64,000 nt of DNA. It comes from AP-15 sp963733945. Its GTDB lineage: Bacteria; Pseudomonadota; Alphaproteobacteria; ATCC43930; CGMCC-115725. How positions within the stretch are numbered: the stretch's first letter is position 1; each line of letters begins with the position of its first letter. Under the pieces are notes generated by a model. That model ran no database searches. It worked only from the letters and a program-made list of their open reading frames with translations, and was not told the origin of the DNA. Below, piece after piece: positions 36,471-45,515 of the stretch. The DNA lies in contig CAVTFD010000025.1 in NCBI GenBank assembly GCA_963733945.1, positions 62,001 through 126,000 of the forward strand, in the 5' to 3' direction. The position numbers and the translations under genes are program-made.

Positions 36471-37145
36471 ATGATCACCAAGTATCTGCTTTTCACTTCG
36501 TCGATCGCTTTGGCCGGATTGATGGCCACCAAAGCGCCCGCCGCCACCGCTGTCTGGAGCGGCAGCATGGCCCGCGATATCGCCGCCATGACGGCGGACG
36601 GCAAGGATGCGCCATTGGTGCTTGTGGCTCGCGGTGGTGGCGGCCGAGGCGGTGGTGGCGGCGGCCGAGGCGGTGGCGGCGGCCGAGGCGGTGGTGGTTT
36701 TGGCGGTGGCGGTGGTCATCGCGGGGGCGGCGGTGGTTATCAGGGTGGTCGCGGCGGTTTTGCCGGAGGGGGCGCCAACCGCGGAAGTTACAACCGCGGC
36801 GCTGGTGCCGGAGGCGGGGTCAACCGTGGCGGTGCCGCTCGCGGTGGTTCCTGGGCCGGCGCCGCCGGGGGAAATGTCAACCGCGGAAACTTTAACAGCG
36901 CCAATATCAACCGCAGCGGGACCGTCAATGTCAACCGCAACGTCAACGTCAGCGGTGGCGGCTATTATGGAGGAGGAGGCGGCTACTACGGCGGCCCGGG
37001 TTGGGGCGGTGTCGCCGCCGGTGTCGCGGCGGGTGCCATCGTCGGCGGTGCCGTCGCCAGTACGGCCTATCCGGCGTACGCGTACCCATACCCCTACCCG
37101 AACCCGTCTTGTCCCTACCCAAATTACCCGAATTGCGGACTTTGA
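36471..37145 (+). CDS. Secreted glycine-rich protein
   Basis: A 224-residue protein with a signal peptide (LLFTSSIALAGLMATKAPAAT, cleavage near residue 25), then a GGGG/RGGGG-rich stretch (about residues 57-150), an Asn-rich segment (VNVNRNVNVSGGG) and a C-terminal GGYYGGGG/PYPYPNP region. There is no recognised catalytic domain; such proteins are often surface or cell-wall-associated and poorly conserved. The DNA is repetitive, so the length may differ between strains. The last 25 residues have a short hydrophobic patch (VAAGVAAGAIVGGAVAS) that could be a membrane anchor. Confidence 0.6.
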   Translation: MITKYLLFTSSIALAGLMATKAPAATAVWSGSMARDIAAMTADGKDAPLVLVARGGGGRGGGGGGRGGGGGRGGGGFGGGGGHRGGGGGYQGGRGGFAGGGANRGSYNRGAGAGGGVNRGGAARGGSWAGAAGGNVNRGNFNSANINRSGTVNVNRNVNVSGGGYYGGGGGYYGGPGWGGVAAGVAAGAIVGGAVASTAYPAYAYPYPYPNPSCPYPNYPNCGL

Positions 37146-37417
37146 GCGGCTCCAGCACGACGGCGCTTTGGCCTAGCAAGGACAACCTTTGGCGAACCGG
37201 TAATTCGACGGTGATCGGGTAGGTTGGTTCGGGGGCAACTGCCGGCATGGTTGGCTCTGATCTGCTTCGGCGGCCCGGCGCCGAAAGCGGAAGCTCGTCG
37301 GCCCGCCGGCGCACAGCAGCTGGCGGCCTTTGTCAGATGCCAACCCCCGCTCATTAGTTGCAGCCTGGTTCGGATTGGAAGGAAGCGTCGCTGGAGATTA
37401 ATTTCGGTCCGCCGGTT

Positions 37418-39499
37418 CTATCCGGGCTGGTGGCCCCCGATCAGCGATTTTGCAGCTTTGACAACGTGTTCCGGGGTGAAGCCCAGCTCACGCATCACGA
37501 TTTCACCGGGCGCCGACGCACCGAAGCAATTCAGCCCGATGATTGCCCCGTCGAGGCCCACGTAGCGCTCCCATCCGAGCGTGGAGCCTGCCTCGATGCT
37601 GACTCGCGCTTTAACGCCGGGAGGAAGAACCGTGTCCCTGTAGGATTGCGGTTGCGACTGAAACAAATCCCACGACGGCATCGAGACGAGCCGGCTCGCA
37701 ATTCCTTCGTGCGTCAGTTGGTTGTGCGCTTCTAGCGCAACCGACACTTCGGAACCGGTAGCGATTAGGATAACGCTCGGCGAACCCGTAGCGCAGTCGC
37801 TGAGGACGTACGCTCCTTTCGCCACTCCCGAAGCCGGCGCCAGCGTTGAGCGGTCCAGAGTAGGTAATCTCTGCCGCGTAAGCACAAGTCCTACCGGCCC
37901 CGAGGTGTGCGCAACCGCGATCTTCCACGCCTCCACGGTCTCGTTGGCGTCCGCCGGGCGCAGCAGCGTCAGATCAGGAAGCGCGCGAAGGCTTGCCAGT
38001 TGTTCCACCGGCTGATGCGTAGGTCCGTCCTCGCCCAATCCGATGCTGTCGTGGGTCCATACATAGATGACGTGAGCCTTGCTCAAGGCCGCCAGTCTGA
38101 TGCTTGGCCGCATGTAGTCGGAAAACGTAAAGAAGGTGGCGGCAAAGGGCAGGACGCCGCCATGCAGGGCCATGCCCGTGGCAATCCCGGCCATCGCGTG
38201 CTCGCGAATACCGAAATGAATATTCCGCCCGGCATATCCCTTCGGGCCGCCTACCAGTCCCTGGGTCGGCGGCGCACCCTCGGGAGACTTAAACAGGGGA
38301 CTCTCGAAGTCGCCGTGTCCCTTGAGCGCGGTGCGCGTGGACGGATCGAGGTCGCCCGAGCCGCCAATCAGGTTAGGTAGGACATCGGCCAGCGCGTTGA
38401 TAGCTTTCTGGCCGGCGTCGCGGGTCGCCATCGCGCCGTCGCCCGGCGTAAAGTGGGGAAGTGCAGCTTCCCATCCTTTCGGCAGTTCACCGGCGAGTAC
38501 CTGCCGAAACGTCCCGGCTGCCTGTGGATCGATGGCGCCCAACTCGTCCACTCGTCGATTCCATTGAGTTTCCAGCTCGCGCCCTTGCTCGACCGCCTTG
38601 CGAAACTGGGCCAAGGCTTCGTCGGGGATGTAGAAAACCTTGTCTTCAGGCCATCCCAGCGCGCGTTTGGTTAACCGCACCTCCTCGACGCCCAAGGGCT
38701 CGCCGTGGGCCCCAAAAGTGTCATGCTTATTCGGGCTGCCAAAGCCGATATGCGTGCGCGCCACGATCAGCGACGGCCGGTCATCGATCGCCTTTGCCCT
38801 GGTCAGGGCAGCATCGACCGCGGCGGTATCCTGCCCGTCGATATGCTCCACATGCCACCCATAGGCCTGGAATCGCGCGCCGACATCTTCGTTGAAAGTT
38901 ACATCGGCGCTGGCCGAGAGTGTTATCTGGTTGGCGTCGTAGAGCACGATTAATCGTCCGAGCCGAAACTGACCCGCGATCGAAGCGGCCTCCGCTGCGA
39001 TACCTTCCATCATGTCGCCGTCACTAGCCATCACATACGTGTAGTGATTCACCACTTCATGGCCCGATCGATTGAAGGTGGCGGCCAGCCAACGCTCCGC
39101 AATTGCAAATCCTACCGCGTTTCCAACACCTTGGCCTAACGGACCCGTCGTAACTTCCGCACCTGGCACCACGCCATACTCGGGATGCCCCGGGGTGCGG
39201 CTGTCCCATTGGCGAAATTGCTGGATATCAGCCATCGTAAGGTCGTAACCGGTGAGGAACAGCAGGCTGTAGAGCAGCATGCTGGCATGCCCGGCGGACA
39301 GCACAAAACGATCGCGATCGGGCCATTTGGGGTTGGTGGGATTGTGCCGCAGATGGCGCGTCCACAAGACGTACGCCATTGGTGCCGCGCCCAACGGCAT
39401 CCCCGGATGTCCCGAGTTCGCTTTCTGGACTCCGTCGATCGACAGCGTCCGGATGGTGTTGATGCAAAGCTCGTCGATTGGTTGAAACGTCGTACGCAT
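37418..39499 (-). CDS. tkt: Transketolase
   Basis: This 693-residue ThDP enzyme moves two-carbon units between sugar phosphates in the pentose phosphate pathway. It has the N-terminal ANSGHPGMPLG and HPEYG...GPLGQG motifs, the ThDP-binding GDGDM-like site (YVMASDGDMMEGIAAEA) and the DSIGLGEDGPTHQP C-terminal segment. The start at 39499 gives the normal N terminus (MRTTFQPIDELCINTIR). The C-terminal end (LGFTPEHVVKAAKSLIG) is complete. Stand-alone here. Confidence 0.94.
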   Translation of the reverse strand: MRTTFQPIDELCINTIRTLSIDGVQKANSGHPGMPLGAAPMAYVLWTRHLRHNPTNPKWPDRDRFVLSAGHASMLLYSLLFLTGYDLTMADIQQFRQWDSRTPGHPEYGVVPGAEVTTGPLGQGVGNAVGFAIAERWLAATFNRSGHEVVNHYTYVMASDGDMMEGIAAEAASIAGQFRLGRLIVLYDANQITLSASADVTFNEDVGARFQAYGWHVEHIDGQDTAAVDAALTRAKAIDDRPSLIVARTHIGFGSPNKHDTFGAHGEPLGVEEVRLTKRALGWPEDKVFYIPDEALAQFRKAVEQGRELETQWNRRVDELGAIDPQAAGTFRQVLAGELPKGWEAALPHFTPGDGAMATRDAGQKAINALADVLPNLIGGSGDLDPSTRTALKGHGDFESPLFKSPEGAPPTQGLVGGPKGYAGRNIHFGIREHAMAGIATGMALHGGVLPFAATFFTFSDYMRPSIRLAALSKAHVIYVWTHDSIGLGEDGPTHQPVEQLASLRALPDLTLLRPADANETVEAWKIAVAHTSGPVGLVLTRQRLPTLDRSTLAPASGVAKGAYVLSDCATGSPSVILIATGSEVSVALEAHNQLTHEGIASRLVSMPSWDLFQSQPQSYRDTVLPPGVKARVSIEAGSTLGWERYVGLDGAIIGLNCFGASAPGEIVMRELGFTPEHVVKAAKSLIGGHQPG

Positions 39500-39599
39500 G
39501 GTTCCTCCGGACTGCCCCAACCTTAAAGGGAATGAATATTTGCAACGAGAGCAGAACCCCCATCCTACCCTCTCCCTTTGTGTGCAAGGAAGAGGGCAA

Positions 39600-40023
39600 G
39601 GATAGGTTTGTGATTCTTAGCAGGTCGTGTTGGGGTCAATCCGCATCGTATGGATCTCCGTATGCGGCTCGTGTGCTCCCAGTATCGCCGCTGCCAAATG
39701 CCGCGTTCACTGCGGTTTGTCATGACCGGTGACCGCGCGGCTCGCCGACCGGCAGCGATTTCGTGAACCCACTCCTGATCGCTCGCCACGGAGCCGGAAA
39801 ATCGGCATCGTCTTGCGGCAACGTCCCCAAGGTCGCACACCCCAGTGCATGTGGTCGGGGAGGACGACCCAGGCGTCGATGTGAAAAGGCGCGCAGGCGC
39901 GCACTCTGCGAACCGCGTAGCGCAGCGCGTCGATATTCGCCACCAACAGGTTCGAGCGCCGCTCAAGCAGGTTTACGGTAAAGAGGAAGGTCCCGCCCGG
40001 AACCCGGCATCTAAGGAGTATGC
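39600..40023 (-). pseudogene. RAYT (REP-associated tyrosine transposase) relic
   Basis: Three frames together spell a RAYT/TnpA_REP protein. The first (to about 39842) reads CRVPGGTFLFTVNLLERRSN through FHIDAWVVLPDHMH, where DHMH is the HUH metal site. The next frame gives TLPQDDADFPAPWRAIRSGF and LPVGEPR, and the third SERGIWQRRYWEHT. The end with the catalytic Tyr and NPVKHG is decayed. At least two frameshifts and stops make it inactive. Such proteins mobilise REP palindromes, two of which occur in this window (1652-1726 and 19068-19198). Confidence 0.85.
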
Positions 40024-40262
40024 ACGGCGGCGGAATGCGCTGCGCTGTCTGCCCTACGTTTGCTAAGCTGGCGGGTGTCATCCCGGTTATCTCCGATCGT
40101 CTATCAGACACCGTATGACCCGGACGTGAAGCCCACCCAGTTCGCTGATCCACCACTCCCTGGATCGCCAAGTTCGTGGCGCTCCTAAGCCGAACGATGT
40201 CGGGCGTCCACGCAGCGCATCGCGCCGCTCGGACCTCCCTTGACCGGGCTCGCCCCGCTCGC

Positions 40263-42296
40263 ATGGCGAATACCCTAAGAGCGGTGGGCTCACCGCTGTT
40301 CTTTGGCCTGCGGCTGTGGGTCTCTGTCTGCTTGGCGCTTTATGTCGCGTTCTGGCTCGAGCTCGACAATCCTTACTGGGCGGGAACGACCGCAGCTCTG
40401 GTTTATCAGCCCCATCTTGGCGCTTCGTTGCGCAAGGGCTGGTATCGCATGATCGGTACGATCGTCGGCGGAATAGCCATCGTGGCGCTGACCGCCTGTT
40501 TCCCGCAGAACCGCATCGGTTTTCTCGCTGGCCTGGCGTTGTGGGGCGCGGCGTGCGCCTTTGTCGCCACAATACTGCGCAATTTCCTGTCCCTTGCGGC
40601 GCAACTCGCCGGGGTTACGGCAGCAATTATCGCAGGCAACCAGCTCGGGCAAACCGGAGGCGTGAACGGCGTGGCTTTTACGTTGGCGGTGATCCGCTGT
40701 ACCGAGATTTGCATCGGCATCGTGTGCGCCGGCATCGTCCTCTCGGTAACCGATTTCGGCAGGGCAGATCGCCGGCTGGCCACCCAGATCGGATCCATCG
40801 CGACCGAGATCAAAGGTCGGTTCGCCGACGCCTTGGCACTGGTTGGGCGCGAACTTTTGCAGACGCAGCCGGTACGGCAAGAGCTAGCCCGGCGTGTCAT
40901 CGAACTCGATTCGTTCATCGAAGAGGCGGTCGGAGAATCTTCGCAGCTGCGTCAGAATTCGCCGGTGTTACGGGCGGCGGTGGACGGTTTGCTCAAGGCG
41001 CTGGCCGGCTGGCGCATCGTTGCCGTTCACCTTGCCCAGCTACCGCATGACCACGCGCAACAACTGGCGGCGACCGTGTCGCAAGCCGTACCGAACGAGC
41101 TGAGGCCTGGGTTCGAGAGCGCAGACCAGGCGGAATGGCTTAGCAACCCCGCCGGCCTGCGTCGTCTTTATGACCAAGGTGCAGCGGCGCTGAACGCCAT
41201 GCCAGCGGACACGCCGTCGCTGCGGCTGCTAGCCGATCAGACGGCTGAAGTGCTGGCGGGTGTCTCGTGCGCGCTTAACGGGCTGGCGCTGATCGTTGGG
41301 GATCTCGTCCGGCCGGTTCAGCGCCGTCGTGGGGTTTGGCTGCATGTGCCGAACTGGCTCCCGCCTCTGGCCGACGCAGCGCGCGTCTTGGTTGCGGTTG
41401 GTACTGTCGAGCTGTTCTGGATCGTCACCGCATGGCCGAATGGCGCCTTCGCCATAATCTTTGCGTCAATCGGGACGATTCTGTTCGCATCGCGAGGCGA
41501 CCAGGCATATCCGGCGACCATGAGTTTCACGGTCGGCACCTTTATCACCGCGGCTCTCGCGGCGATCATCGGCTTCGCTGTGCTGCCGACATTGACGACC
41601 TTCGCCGGTTTTAGCCTGGCGATTGGCCTTGTTCTGGTGCCCGCCGGCGCAGGGATGGCCCAGTCGTGGCGGACGCCAATGTTTACCGCTATAGCAGCGT
41701 TCTTTTGTTTTCTCCTCGCACCGACAAACCAAATGAGCTACGATACTGTACAATTCTATAATGCGGCAGCGGCCGCGGTCACAGGATTGGGTAGCGCGGC
41801 TCTCTCGTATCGCTTACTGCCGCTGCTGCCTCCGGCATCGCGGGCCGGTAGTTTGCTCCGTCTCACTTTACGGGATCTCCGGCGCCTTGCGACGGGCAAA
41901 AGAATTCCTCCGACATCGGAGGCCTGGGAGGGTCGCGTCTATAGCCGCCTCTCCGTCCTGCCGGGCTCGGCCACGCCGCTACAGCGCTCGCAGCTCCTGG
42001 CGGCGCTGGCGGTCGGTTGCGAGATCATCGGCCTGCGAAACATTTGTCACCTTCTCGATCTTGGCCCGATTCTTGATGAAGCGCTTAAGGCTTTGGCGGG
42101 CGGCAACAGCGCGGCGGCAGTTGCGACGCTTGCCAATCTTGATGACGCGCTCGCGGCTCGACCGGGCACAGCCATTCTGCGGGCGCGCGCCGGGCTGCTC
42201 GCGATCTCGGAGGCGCTTACCGAACACGCCGAGTATTTTGACGCCGTAGCGCCCGGACGATGGAAAATTAGCGACCTTGTCCCAGCGGCCCGATGA
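40263..42296 (+). CDS. FUSC family transporter
   Basis: The 677-residue membrane protein is built of two similar halves, each with about five or six helices and a soluble section, the plan of FUSC/YccS aromatic acid and drug exporters. It begins PLFFGLRLWVSVCLALYVAFWLELDNPYWAGTTAALVYQPHLGASLRKG, whose PYWAGTTA and YQP motifs match the family (fusaric acid resistance and AaeB-like). The second half starts near 430 (FGAFAIIFASIGTILF-like). I chose the ATG at 40263; in-frame starts from 40176 are possible. No adaptor or outer-membrane partner is next to it. Confidence 0.85.
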   Translation: MANTLRAVGSPLFFGLRLWVSVCLALYVAFWLELDNPYWAGTTAALVYQPHLGASLRKGWYRMIGTIVGGIAIVALTACFPQNRIGFLAGLALWGAACAFVATILRNFLSLAAQLAGVTAAIIAGNQLGQTGGVNGVAFTLAVIRCTEICIGIVCAGIVLSVTDFGRADRRLATQIGSIATEIKGRFADALALVGRELLQTQPVRQELARRVIELDSFIEEAVGESSQLRQNSPVLRAAVDGLLKALAGWRIVAVHLAQLPHDHAQQLAATVSQAVPNELRPGFESADQAEWLSNPAGLRRLYDQGAAALNAMPADTPSLRLLADQTAEVLAGVSCALNGLALIVGDLVRPVQRRRGVWLHVPNWLPPLADAARVLVAVGTVELFWIVTAWPNGAFAIIFASIGTILFASRGDQAYPATMSFTVGTFITAALAAIIGFAVLPTLTTFAGFSLAIGLVLVPAGAGMAQSWRTPMFTAIAAFFCFLLAPTNQMSYDTVQFYNAAAAAVTGLGSAALSYRLLPLLPPASRAGSLLRLTLRDLRRLATGKRIPPTSEAWEGRVYSRLSVLPGSATPLQRSQLLAALAVGCEIIGLRNICHLLDLGPILDEALKALAGGNSAAAVATLANLDDALAARPGTAILRARAGLLAISEALTEHAEYFDAVAPGRWKISDLVPAAR

Positions 42297-42487
42297 CGCC
42301 CGCGTCGGGTCGCGACCCGTCAACCGGCCATCGTCATGCTCTTGCCAAAAGATGGTCGTAGCATCGCGCGTGATTGCGGCTTTCGGCATGATGGTAGCGG
42401 ATGAACGGAATATTGCTCGGACGGCGCTTGCTCGGCCGGTTGCCGGGCATCGGGCTTCGCCGCAGGCGATCACCGCCTGCTACCGAG
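42297..42487. other. Intergenic lead-in to the dispersed element
   Basis: No gene is supported here. With the repeat at 42488-42673 it makes up the 409-base gap between the FUSC gene and the methyltransferase. Confidence 0.4.
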
Positions 42488-42673
42488 AACTCCCGGTTAC
42501 GCGGAATTAATTCCCGGTTCGATCGAAAATTTTCCGGGTTGTCCGTCGACGGGAATTTCCTCGCAACCCATTGTTCAAGAGTATGTATTTTTGCCCAGAT
42601 CGCCGGTTTCAGGGCCGAATACAATAAATTCCCGGTTATATTCCCGGTCAACCCGGTTCTACGGGAATTTCGC
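42488..42673. repeat. TTCCCGGTT-motif dispersed element, copy B
   Basis: A second copy of the element at 5888-6070, same orientation and near-equal length (186 and 183 bp). Matching blocks in order are CCCGGTT near both starts, TTCCCGGTTCG, GACGGGAATT, CTCGCAAC, AAATTCCCGGTT, a second TTCCCGGT and CCGGTTCTACGGGAAT. The middle section differs. It ends 33 bases before the methyltransferase start. Confidence 0.75.
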
Positions 42674-42705
42674 GCGGGCGGCGCCGGCATCGTGGAGGTC
42701 TGAGC

Positions 42706-43464
42706 ATGGGACAAGATTCGCGGCAGTATTGGTCGGCGCAGCGCTATGCCGAGGCCGCCCATTTCGTGCCGGCCCTTGGAACGCCAGCGCTCGAATTGCT
42801 GGCACCTGAGCCGGGCGAGCATATCCTCGATCTCGGCTGCGGCGACGGGGTGCTGACTGAAAAGATCGCCGCCGCCGGCGCCAGTGTCGTCGCGGTCGAC
42901 GCCGCGCCCGACATGGTCGCCGCGGCGCGGGCCCGCGGCCTCGACGCCCGGGTGGTGGCCGGCCAAGCCCTGACCTTCGACGGCGAGTTCGATGCGGTGT
43001 TCTCGAATGCGGCGTTGCATTGGATGCGCCCGCCCGAGGCGGTCCTCGCCGGCGTATATCGGGCATTGAAGCCGGGCGGCCGGTTCGTCGGAGAAATGGG
43101 CGGTCACAACAATACTGCTGCGATCATGGTGGCGCTCAGCGCGGTCGTGTCCCGTCGCGGGCTCGATGCGCGGCAGCTGAGCCCGTGGTGGTTTCCCTCC
43201 GCCGGCGCCTATCGGGAGAGGCTCGAAGCCTCCGGGTTCACGGTCGACGACATCCGCATCGTGCCGCGCCCAACTCCGCTGCCGGCTGGGCTCGAAGCCT
43301 GGCTTGACGCCTTCACCGACGATTTTTTCGGCGCCCTGCCGCCGTCCGATCGGGTGCCGGCCCGCACCGAAGTTGTCGATCTGCTGCGCCCGATCCTGAT
43401 GGATGAGACCGGCACCTGGATCGCCGATTATGTCCGCCTGCGCTTTCGCGCCCATAGAAGCTGA
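42706..43464 (+). CDS. SAM-dependent methyltransferase, trans-aconitate-like
   Basis: The 252-residue protein shows the class I fold: HILDLGCGDGVLTEKIAAAG (motif I, residues about 43-62), the Asp at the end of the next strand (VVAVDAAPDMV), FDAVFSNAALHWM (motif IV-type loop, about 101-113), and KPGGRFVGEMGG. HWM and the wider pattern resemble the trans-aconitate methyltransferase/biotin-synthesis BioC group, but the substrate is not assigned. It is complete and lies 86 bases ahead of rpmE on the same strand. Confidence 0.85.
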   Translation: MGQDSRQYWSAQRYAEAAHFVPALGTPALELLAPEPGEHILDLGCGDGVLTEKIAAAGASVVAVDAAPDMVAAARARGLDARVVAGQALTFDGEFDAVFSNAALHWMRPPEAVLAGVYRALKPGGRFVGEMGGHNNTAAIMVALSAVVSRRGLDARQLSPWWFPSAGAYRERLEASGFTVDDIRIVPRPTPLPAGLEAWLDAFTDDFFGALPPSDRVPARTEVVDLLRPILMDETGTWIADYVRLRFRAHRS

Positions 43465-43549
43465 CTGCACAGGGTTGGCGGCGGTCATGCAACCGATTGC
43501 TCCGCCGGCCGGCTTGCGCTATACCCGCGCCGGTTTTGAGGGCGGCGGC

Positions 43550-43777
43550 ATGAAGCAAGGCATTCACCCGGACTATCACGAAATCACTGTCGTGATGACC
43601 GATGGGACCACCTATCAGACGCGTTCGACCTACGGCAAGGCGGGCGATACCTTGCGCCTCGACATCGATTCCAAATCGCACCCGGCCTGGACCGGCGGGC
43701 AGCAGCGGCTGGTCGACACCGGTGGGCAATTGGCCCGTTTCAACAAGCGCTTTCAGAGTTTCGGCATCAAGCCCTGA
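43550..43777 (+). CDS. rpmE: 50S ribosomal protein L31
   Basis: The 75-residue protein starts MKQGIHPDYHEITVVMTDGT, the highly conserved L31 opening, and ends VDTGGQLARFNKRFQSFG. It binds the large ribosomal subunit. Zinc-binding cysteines of the C+ form are absent, as in the alphaproteobacterial version (the segments expected to hold CxxC read TYGKAG and HPAW). The start has GGCGGCGGC just upstream rather than a clear purine-rich site. Confidence 0.93.
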   Translation: MKQGIHPDYHEITVVMTDGTTYQTRSTYGKAGDTLRLDIDSKSHPAWTGGQQRLVDTGGQLARFNKRFQSFGIKP

Positions 43778-43928
43778 ATGAATCGAGGGGCGCGGTGACC
43801 CCTTGACCTAGCCTTGGCAATCACTATCTCGAATTGGTGCGGTCGCCACCTTGGGGCCGTACATCAAGACTGGCACCCGGCACTGATGCAGGTGCTCAGA
43901 TCCATATTGCTCAATGGAGGATGTGGTC

Positions 43929-44387
43929 ATGGATCGTTTCGATTTCTCTCCGCTGTTTCGTTCGACGATCGGCTTTGATCGTCTGACCCGGATGGTCGAC
44001 GCCGCAAGCCGCGTCGACAACGCAGCTCTCTCCTACCCGCCTTACAACATCGAGACGACCGGCGAGGACGCCTATCGCCTGACCATGGCGGTGGCCGGAT
44101 TCGCGCCGGACGAGGTCGATGTGACCGTCCACGAGAATTCGTTGCTGGTGACCGGCAAGGCGAAAAAGGAAGAGGAAGAGGGCCGCTATCTGCACCGCGG
44201 CATTGCCCGGCGCGCATTCGAGCGCCGCTTCAGCCTCGCCGACCATATGAAGGTCACCGGCGCTAGCCTCGATAACGGCATGTTGCATGTCGACCTGGTC
44301 CGTGAGGTCCCCGAGGCAGCCAAGCCGCGCAAGATCGAGATCGCCAGCGGCTCCCCGCAGGTGGTGGAGCACAAGCAGGCTGCTTGA
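43929..44387 (+). CDS. Small heat-shock protein, Hsp20/IbpA family
   Basis: A 152-residue chaperone with an N-terminal segment (FDFSPLFRSTIGFDRL), the alpha-crystallin domain from YPPYNIETTGEDAYRLTMAVAGF to the end of the third strand pair (RGIARRAFERRFSLADHMKV), and a short C-terminal tail without a clear I-x-I motif. The start is set by GGAGGAT six bases upstream; a start at 43914 would include the Shine-Dalgarno itself. A clear terminator follows. It holds unfolding proteins during stress. Confidence 0.9.
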   Translation: MDRFDFSPLFRSTIGFDRLTRMVDAASRVDNAALSYPPYNIETTGEDAYRLTMAVAGFAPDEVDVTVHENSLLVTGKAKKEEEEGRYLHRGIARRAFERRFSLADHMKVTGASLDNGMLHVDLVREVPEAAKPRKIEIASGSPQVVEHKQAA

Positions 44388-44416
44388 GCGGCCCCTCCCC
44401 AACGCCTCGATAACGA

Positions 44417-44442
44417 AACGCCTCCGGAATTCCGGAGGCGTT
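44417..44442. terminator. Rho-independent terminator between hsp20 and corA
   Basis: A perfect inverted repeat AACGCCTCCGGAA/TTCCGGAGGCGTT (13-bp stem) followed by TTTTTT on the plus strand. It ends the hsp20 transcript and, with the A-rich left side, may also serve the convergent corA gene. Confidence 0.93.
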
Positions 44443-44467
44443 TTTTGCTATACCCGCAAGAGCGAGT

Positions 44468-45463
44468 TCAAATCCAACCGCGCCATTTGAACCACAGGAT
44501 CGGCAGGATCGCGCTTAGGACGATCAGCGCCAGTCCATAGGGATAGCCCCAACTCCAATCAAGCTCGGGCATGTTTTTGAAATTCATCCCATACATGCTG
44601 GCGATCAGGGTCGGCGGGATGCCGACCACCGAAACGATGGTCAAGACCTTGATGATGTTGTTCTGCTCGATGTTGATCAGGCCCAAAGTGGCATCGAGAA
44701 GCAGCTGGACCTTGTTGACGATGTGCATGTCGTAATCGCTGAGCGAGGTCACATCGAGCCGCACCGTCTCCAGGCGCGGCTTGATCTCGAGCGGCAACCA
44801 ATCGGTAGCGTGGGTCGCGACGAATGGCACGATCCGACCGATCCCGAGCAGGCTGTCGCGGATTTTTGAGGCGAGATCGCCGCTATGGCCAATGCGCCGC
44901 AAGATGATCCGGAGATCGGCGCTTTCGCGCGCCGGTGGCCGCCGCCGGCCGGTCTGTGTGGCCGGGCTGCGAAACAGCCGATGCGATAGGTCGTCCAGCT
45001 CGGCGGCAATGTTTTCGAGGACATCGGCAAGGCGGTCGGAGATCGCGTCCATCAGGCCGGCAAAGACAGCCCCGCTGCTCAGCGGATCCGTCTCGGTCGA
45101 AAGATCATGGGTTGCGAAGTTGGTGAACGAGGGAAGCTCTTCGAATCGCACCGTGATCAGCCGTTCGCGGGTCAGCACGAACCCCGCCGGCGTGGTTACC
45201 GGCTGATCGGTGTCGGACCGGTAGACGAACGGGGCGCTCAGGTAGAGCGTGCCCGCTTCGTTGCGCAACCGGCTCGAACTCTCGATCTCGCTCAGCTCCT
45301 CGATCCTCGGCACATCGAGGCCGGTGGTTCGTTTGACAAAGGCTATCTCGTCCGGTTCGGGGCGGACCATGTCGATCCACACGGCCTCGGCCGGCAGCGA
45401 CCCGCGCGCGAGATCCGCCGGCCGTTCGCCGCGACCAGCTGCGGTCTGGTAAAGCGTGAGCAT
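44468..45463 (-). CDS. corA: Magnesium/cobalt transporter CorA family
   Basis: A 331-residue inner-membrane channel with a long cytoplasmic N-terminal domain and two C-terminal helices. The first helix ends in the signature YGMNF (residues about 293-297), followed by the short external loop KNMPELDWSWGYP, and the second helix runs to the C-terminal WFKWRGW. Transport of Mg2+ is the usual role, with Co2+ and Ni2+ also carried in some relatives. It is convergent to hsp20. Confidence 0.92.
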   Translation of the reverse strand: MLTLYQTAAGRGERPADLARGSLPAEAVWIDMVRPEPDEIAFVKRTTGLDVPRIEELSEIESSSRLRNEAGTLYLSAPFVYRSDTDQPVTTPAGFVLTRERLITVRFEELPSFTNFATHDLSTETDPLSSGAVFAGLMDAISDRLADVLENIAAELDDLSHRLFRSPATQTGRRRPPARESADLRIILRRIGHSGDLASKIRDSLLGIGRIVPFVATHATDWLPLEIKPRLETVRLDVTSLSDYDMHIVNKVQLLLDATLGLINIEQNNIIKVLTIVSVVGIPPTLIASMYGMNFKNMPELDWSWGYPYGLALIVLSAILPILWFKWRGWI

Positions 45464-45515
45464 GACCCAACCTTAGCGCAGCCGCGATGTCTTTTCCCGC
45501 GGATTGCATCGCCTA

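Noticed and set aside
39839..39860. Treating the RAYT pieces as separate small genes
   Set aside because: They match successive parts of one family and overlap in different frames, as expected for one decayed gene.
44455..44480. GTTCAAATCC resembling a tRNA T-loop
   Set aside because: It overlaps the end of corA, and no acceptor stem, D-arm or anticodon arm can be formed around it.
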